From contig CM049320.1 of the NCBI GenBank assembly GCA_026874595.1, forward strand, positions 26,258,214 through 26,322,213: DNA of 64,000 bases. The letters are read 5' to 3'. The stretch's first letter is position 1. Each line of letters opens with the position of its first letter. The position numbers and the translations under genes are program-made. This DNA comes from Sipunculus nudus. Its lineage: Eukaryota > Annelida > Sipuncula > Golfingiida > Sipunculidae. Below, piece after piece: positions 57,824 to 64,000 of the stretch. The notes under the pieces were generated by a model that saw only the letters and a list, made by a program, of their open reading frames with translations, searched no databases and was not told the DNA's origin.

Positions 57824-58029
57824 CTGGTGTATAAGAATAGTTGTGTATATAATGTCATGGAAACGGGTACGTGAATTACAGTAATTTATGAAAGAATGCC
57901 GATTTTGTTATATTATGAACTTTCCAACCCTTTAGACACTTGTAGGCCCTATGTATAACTTACATATTTTTACGGACTAGAATTTTAATGACAACTTGAC
58001 TTTCATTCGATTTAATGGTAAAATGAAAA

Positions 58030-58110
58030 TGCACATATACCACCACCCCCACCCACCCCACGCCCCCCCCCCCGCCCCCCTACATCCCCCCACCCCCACC
58101 CCCATGCACT
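58030..58110. repeat. C-rich simple tract
   Basis: Imperfect (CCCCA)n and poly-C. Confidence 0.8.
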
Positions 58111-58580
58111 AAAATGAGCCGGCCATGCCCGTGAATAGGCTTGTTGTTAATGAGCCACACGCAAAATATTATCGGTATATGAGTCCTCAAGTTATTTCTA
58201 TAGCATAAAAATCGCTTCATGCTTTGAGTGGCAAAGTTGTCCCAGTGCATCATTCAATGGGTGTAACCCGGAGCGTACTTGCACAAAAATGAATCCGGAA
58301 AACATATTCCTAAACCCCCACACCACCCCGTAAAATATAGTCCCCCTCCCAATTATGATCAGACGCACATGATTACTGCCATACTGTAATCGTTCGGCAA
58401 GTGTCAATCATAAACTTCCAACCTTTTATCGATTCCGACATGCTGTTCGATCGATGTTTCTTGTCACCTCAGTCGATATCAAGAGTTAGCCAGGTCACAT
58501 GGTGCGATTGGAGTGGGGCATGAGCGAATATTCATCGCAAGCGTGACAGATTAAAACAAAAGGAAATTTTAAAATTATGA

Positions 58581-58584
<4 letters not shown>

Positions 58585-58668
<84 letters not shown>
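58585..58668. repeat. (TA)n microsatellite
   Basis: Nearly pure TA, about 84 bp. Confidence 0.95.
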
Positions 58669-58670
<2 letters not shown>

Positions 58671-58724
58671 CTGAATAATGTAGGGTGGTTAAATGTGGAA
58701 AGCAGAGTATGTCAGATCAAGTTG

Positions 58725-59954
58725 AATCTTATGTATAACATTATAAACAATAAAGCTCCAAGATATCTCCTTGAACAGGTTAATGAATATTAAATAGTGC
58801 ATGGTCATTTCAAAAGAAACAGTCGTATTTCTTTCACAATGCCCAGAATCGTTCCTAAAGGCAAACATTCTATACTCAAGAATCAAATTATGGAACAATT
58901 GACCACCTTATGTACAGTCTAGTAAATCCAAATATGTTTTCAAGAATCGGGTAAAAGCATTATTATCTATTACAGAAGGTGAGAGGCCAAGAAAGCAGCC
59001 ATTGTATTTTTAATTACATTTACAGTTGCATGTAAACTGTATAACTATATGTCATATCCTTGATGTCATGCAGTTTAATTTTGCTATTGCTGTTTATGTG
59101 TATATAGACTTTTTAGCCATTGCATATAAGTTTGAGGCATAATTACTCATAATTGGAGATTAGTCTAAAGCCAGACAGTGAATAATAATCTATGACAGGC
59201 TACATTTGCCCACTTATAATATAGAATATTTGTTTAGATATTTTTATCATATAATGAAGATGCCATATATAGAAGGATTCTCTTTTTAAAAGACATTTTT
59301 ACAGTCACTTTTGCCATTGCATATAAATTTAGTTATATCTACTACTATTTATAAGCTTTTCTTTTAGTCAAATAGTAAATATATTCTTTGATATATATGG
59401 GCAACATATTTGTTATTTATATTTATATATTTCTATTGATAAATGGTTAATTGTGTATCTAGATACCTATATATATGTATATTTTACATCTTTACATTCT
59501 TTGGCCATTTTTATCAATTTTAGGGTTAACACTGAGGGAGCTTTTGTCTAGTCACATATAAAAAAATACTCTTTGATATGCCATTTTGGTTTCTAGTCAT
59601 TTAAATTATGCTATACTCTGTGATATGCCTAATTGGTTTAATTCTATTCATTTAAAGTAAACTATACTAGATTTTATAATTATTTAAATGTATTTTTTTC
59701 TTTATAATGGATACTCTTCCTTGTCATGACCTAGTCATTTATGTATTCAATGTTGTTCTGTCTTCTTAAATATGCTTGGTCTGATAAGTCCTATACACAC
59801 ACTATTTCTAATAATGTAGCAATATATACTTTTATGATTTTTAGTCCTAAATTATTTCTCACATGTATCTTTAATACTGTTTATTGTAAACTATTATGTA
59901 ATTTAATTTGTATATTAGGTATTCCTTGCATGCCCCTTTTCTCTTCTATAAATC
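58725..59954 (+). mobile_element. LINE 3' part: decayed reverse-transcriptase C-terminus and 3' UTR
   Basis: Fragments in shifted frames spell the typical end of a LINE second ORF: LMYNIINNKAPRYLLEQ, then IKLWNN(stop)PPYVQSSKS and FKNRVKALLSITEG before a stop near 59012. The following 0.9 kb is AT-rich with recurring phrases (GCCATTGCATATAA), a probable 3' UTR. It resumes after the nested element at 63546 and ends at about 63703 with (ATCA)n. CR1/L2-like or related; clade not decided. Confidence 0.65.
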
Positions 59955-62197
59955 GATTACGTTCCAGTACGACGCAGATCGATACGACGCATGTGTTTTC
60001 AGAACACCCGCAGAGACGCAGCTCAATCAGACGCGGTTCATTGCTCATGCCTAGAACGCCCTCAAAGACGTAGCCCAGTACGACGCGGTTCAGTGCTTAT
60101 GGTTGTGTAAACGCACCACGGGGCGCGTCGGGCAAGCAATATCCTGCTCATGATTTACTCAAGACTACTCGCTGTTAATTTGTTAATAGAATATAACACT
60201 GTGGTTTATTAACTTGCATAATTTATTCATGTTTGACTTGAAATTAACTATTTTTTTAATATCCCTAGAAAAAGGGTATTGTCGTTTATGGAATTTTATA
60301 TAATGAAGGCATGATACTCCATGCAACGAATATAGAATATGCTTTTTCTAGAAAAGTCACATGGACACCTAAATTCAGAAAGAATTAAAATTGATGCAGA
60401 ACGCATTGAAACTTGTGGGCCAGAATCTGAAAATACAGAGACAATTTCGAGAGAGATGCAATCGAACTGGACGACTTAGGTGTGGACGACTTCGGCCGGG
60501 ACGACATTCCGAATGGAAGACATTTTGAATGGATGACAATTTACCCGAGTATTTAATAAGGAATTAAAGTGTAGGTGATTGGCCAACTACCATTAAGTGA
60601 AAATGTTTCATATTATGTGTGTGTGCAAAATTTCAGTTATTTTCAAACACGTTTGGGTATGGTAATAGTCGGCCTCTTACTCACAGCCGACCTTGTGGGA
60701 TGACGCGCGTGACGGCTGGGAGAGAGAGAGAACAAATCATATGGAAAGTGAATGATTTATCGGAATGGAAGAGGAAATTACACTATAATAATAATAAATG
60801 CAACTATATATGTTCGAATGGCTATATATGTTTTATTTCACTGGACCAACTGATCAAGATATATCGTTGACCGATGTTCTATTCCATTATAAAATTTTCG
60901 AAGAACGACACCGGTAAATTAAAATGGACAGAATGGAGACATATTAGTGACAATTTATGTTTAATATTTTGTCTTTTAGAAATGCTGGTAATTTTTCTAC
61001 AAAAGCTATACTAGACTTGGATGGAAAACAACTGCCATATTCGGTTTTATTTTGGCGAAGAGTGTGTTTACCATATAATACAGCATAAATTTGAAGTAAA
61101 AAATAAAATGATTGTACATATTCATTAATTATATAATTATTAATTTTTTGCGACCTACAAATGTAAACGGGATTGCTTTCATCACAGGGAATCACGTTAA
61201 GCTGGGGAAATCCCGCTTTTGTGATATAATTAAGCTGTTTCGTGCAGCCAAAAACCGCTCTGCCGCGAAGGGTTCTCTTAAAGTGTTATTCAAACATTAA
61301 TCCACCCCTGATCATGTAACCTTTGATATGATTATTAAGGCACGTGCAACAATGACTATCTAAATAAACATTACAACATCCTCATTGTCCATAATTAGTA
61401 CACGCAACATTTTTTATTTTAAGTGGCAATAAAATGACTCCTCCTTGGTCAAGACTGATATTCTCATTCTTGAACCACGCTTTCTCAAATCTACATGTAA
61501 GATGATAATTTGATGTTTGCTTAAATTATTTTTAAATTTGAATAAATGACCTTGATAGTGTACTGGTTTCACAGAATACAGCATAATATCGGTAATAATA
61601 CCTTAACCGTATGGTGTATATATCCGATTAATGATCTTTGTTTCATTTTATTGGTTATAACATTACTCTTTTACTGCTCAGATCAGCATGCACTTCTGCT
61701 CTTCAGCGGCATTTATTTGACTTTAAATATGAATGAAATTTGTATAATTTTAGCAAATGTAAGTGAGCTTAGTCACATATTTATATATTAGCATTTAAAT
61801 GATACTTTTAAATGCCCCTGACATTTGAAATAGTAAAATAGAATATGCACATTGTTAAATAAAGCCTTGAATGCTCATTATTATTCTCAATTTTATTGAT
61901 CAGTCCAGAGTAAAAAGATTGAACAATATCTACCATTATCATAACATGGATAAGGCCAATAAATTTTGCCATGCACATCAAAAACCGGGACGATTCATGC
62001 TTGTGTATATGAGACCTATGTGCTTTCACAAAACTTAAAAAAAATAGCCCTGAATGGTACCGGTTGCGGAGAAATTCCAAAATTTAGCTTCAGTAATTTT
62101 TTTACCTTATTTGGTTCACAGTTATCTTAAACACTATGAGGGAATCACATTAAACTGTCTCTCAAGATGTCTTTGACGTATTTTTTTTCTAACTGAT

Positions 62198-62201
<4 letters not shown>

Positions 62202-62251
<50 letters not shown>
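62202..62251. repeat. (TA)n microsatellite
   Basis: Pure TA run inside the 3.6-kb element. Confidence 0.95.
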
Positions 62252-62255
<4 letters not shown>

Positions 62256-62502
62256 GTTTAAACATGCATGCTATATATTAATATTGGTAACCATGACGTG
62301 ACATGAGCGATAATAGTCGAATTAATAGAAAATAGGCTCTGTTAGCCATTATAATTTCATAGAATTAACTTGTTATTAAGCTAACGTGTCTGGTTATCTT
62401 TTAGAAATGTACTTTTTTCCCCTATCTTAATCGAGGTTTGTAAATGATTTAATAAAAATATAACATTCTTGTTTCATTATAATTTTTTTCCCTTCTCCTT
62501 CA

Positions 62503-62506
<4 letters not shown>

Positions 62507-62546
<40 letters not shown>

Positions 62547-62577
62547 GCCTCTCTCTCTCTCTCTCTCTCTCTCTCTA
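62507..62577. repeat. (CT)n microsatellite
   Basis: CT run with TTT and GCC interruptions, followed by AAATAAATCAATCAATCA, which looks like a LINE-type tail. Confidence 0.9.
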
Positions 62578-63554
62578 AATAAATCAATCAATCATGTTTA
62601 TGGATCTGCTCAATTAGCACAAGCAGCGAATACACCATGCAATTCAGGTTATTGTTATTGCAGGACTTATTTCATAAATGGTCTAACAAAGACCGTAGAG
62701 GGCCTTTGATCCTAAGTAAATCAGTGGTAAATTTGTAGAAAAAGTCAGGTTTTATAGTGTTTATAAATTAAAACACGTCCACTCGTGTGTTTTTTTCACG
62801 TTATATTTTTCATTTAACATATATATGTGCACCCCCCCCCCCCCCAAAATAACAGGCATACGTGTTAAAGTATAAAATAGTTTAATGAGTATTTTCCTAG
62901 CTTGTTTTTTTTTTTTTTGCCAAGGCTCAAGTACAAAGATCTGTTAAATCTATTCACAATAAGTAATCAATTAATCACACACCGGTATCTTCACGAACGT
63001 ATATGTGAAACATCGTCAAGCCGAAACGTCGTCAAACCTGAAATCGTCCAACTCGAATTAAATCGTGTCATAATCAGGCATGTAAGTTTTAGGCAAAATC
63101 AATTATATTCTGTTTGTATGGCATATTTAGGTGATTAATTTATAAAACTTAAAATATTTCTCCATACATAGATATATAGTAAGACCCCGCGTATTTGTTT
63201 GAAACAGCGGTCAATGATGCATGTTTATCAGAAGCTTTTGCAATTATGATATGAAAACATCGGTATCCGAACAGTTTTTTGTCCTTTTTTCATACATTTC
63301 ATACATCTACAAATTGTAAAGAATGGTTAAATTATAGTTTTACAAACGTTTATACTATTGAATTGAACCTCTGTATCGTCCTAATGGACAGGCGATACAC
63401 ACCCTGCCCGGGTTACGTCTCGCCGGGCTACGTCTCAACGGGCGCCGCTGTGGTTTCCTGGGCGGCGCGTCTCAGCGAGCCGCGTCGTAACGAGCAATGA
63501 AAACAGCCATACGTCCTATCGAGATGCGTCGCACTGAGATGACACCTATAAATC

Positions 63555-63703
63555 TTGATCACAAGAACCACTATGGATATACGTTGATATTTTGAACTCT
63601 TTTTAGTGTTATCCCAGCTTGGTCATGTCAAGATACTGTATTTTATGATGAATGTTCTTTAATATGCTTGTATCTGAGTACCTAAATAAAATCAATCAAT
63701 CAA
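63555..63703 (+). mobile_element. 3' end of the interrupted LINE
   Basis: Continues the AT-rich 3' UTR interrupted at 59954 and ends AAATAAAATCAATCAATCAA, a short tandem tail as in CR1/L2-type LINEs. Confidence 0.45.
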
Positions 63704-63890
63704 TGTATAAGTATTGTCTTAGGTTACAAAATTTTCATTAAAATAAAATTCTGACTGGGTCGAATTAAGCATAAGCATATTTATTTATATTGCGTAACAT
63801 ATCCAGTAATAAAACCGCTTAAGGCGCATTATATAAAATACCACGTCATATGATATAATTTAAACTAATATTCTTAGATATTTAAAATCA

Positions 63891-64000
63891 TTACAAGTAA
63901 GCACATGATATGTTAATTTTCAACTTTGATTTGAAGCATTTGAGGGATTCAGCATCTCCTATACTTGCTGGTAACTTATTCCAATTTGATGGTGCGGCAC
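63891..64000 (-). mobile_element. LINE reverse-transcriptase C-terminus, partial
   Basis: Minus strand, open from the window edge to TAA at 63891: APSNWNKLPASIGDAESLKC then FKSKLKINISCAYL. This is the standard ending of LINE second ORFs (W-N-x-LP-x-x-I-x-x-A-x-SL-x-x-FK-x-x-LK). The frame is intact as far as visible, so it is younger than the plus-strand copy; the element continues beyond the window. Confidence 0.75.

Larger units (their letters stand above)
59946..63554. mobile_element. 3.6-kb Mutator/Foldback-like element with 9-bp target duplication
   Basis: CTATAAATC flanks both ends (59946-59954 and 63546-63554). The ends match in inverse: CAGTaCGACGCAgaTCGATA at left against CAGTgCGACGCAtcTCGATA at right, continuing for about 130 bp as tandem 15-bp GACGCGG-type units. 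A second inverted pair, GGACGAC-type 15-bp units, lies at about 60465-60545 and 62995-63065, equally far from its end on both sides. The middle (60550-62990) holds (TA)n, (CT)n and no transposase. Foldback and Mutator-type elements have long inverted ends, and a 9-bp duplication is typical; assignment is inference. Confidence 0.7.

Overview
The window comes from an animal nuclear genome: spliceosomal introns with GT/AG borders, tRNA-derived SINEs, LINE remnants, long (TA)n and poly-C tracts, and animal-type UDP-glucuronosyltransferases. Repeat style (poly-C next to CGGATCC termini, a bivalve-like SINE motif, dispersed repeats of the kind common in molluscs) suggests a marine lophotrochozoan (mollusc, brachiopod or similar). 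That placement is inference; no species is claimed.

Layout. 0-8 kb: mostly repeats, with one candidate 44-residue membrane microprotein exon on the minus strand. 8.4-16.8 kb: an intact multi-exon gene for mitochondrial enoyl-CoA delta isomerase 1 (ECI1 type, fatty-acid beta-oxidation), plus strand; its first coding exon could not be fixed. 17.6-19 kb: a 330-bp tandem array. 21-23 kb: a SINE, a promoter-like motif cluster and a decayed UGT. 23.6-24.1 kb: an orphan copy of the ECI1 5' flank. 26.9-28.5 kb: intact UGT-A. 32-38.5 kb: a decayed ECI1 copy. 40.6-41.4 kb: a solo-LTR-like insertion. 46.7-47.2 kb: a hAT-type MITE with an 8-bp target duplication. 47.4-48.9 kb: UGT-B, whose C-terminal anchor is cut by a one-base frameshift. 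51.2-52.5 kb: a recent 644-bp tandem duplication. 53.2-54.8 kb: intact UGT-C. 56-64 kb: repeats, including a 3.6-kb Mutator/Foldback-like element nested in a LINE tail.

The locus is a mosaic of repeated duplication of an ECI1 unit and a UGT unit: three ECI1 5' flanks (one live gene, one orphan, one pseudogene) and four UGTs (two intact, one truncated by frameshift, one decayed). The UGTs are single coding exons on the minus strand with an intron in the 5' UTR; they would conjugate lipophilic compounds in the ER. ECI1 acts in mitochondria and shares no pathway with them, so the linkage is best read as co-duplication.

The most unusual signals are an inverted pair of hammerhead-ribozyme-like motifs (33.78-33.96 kb), the symmetric element at 59.95-63.55 kb with GACGAC/GACGCGG arrays in its arms, and a minisatellite of decoy 3' splice sites before the last ECI1 exon.
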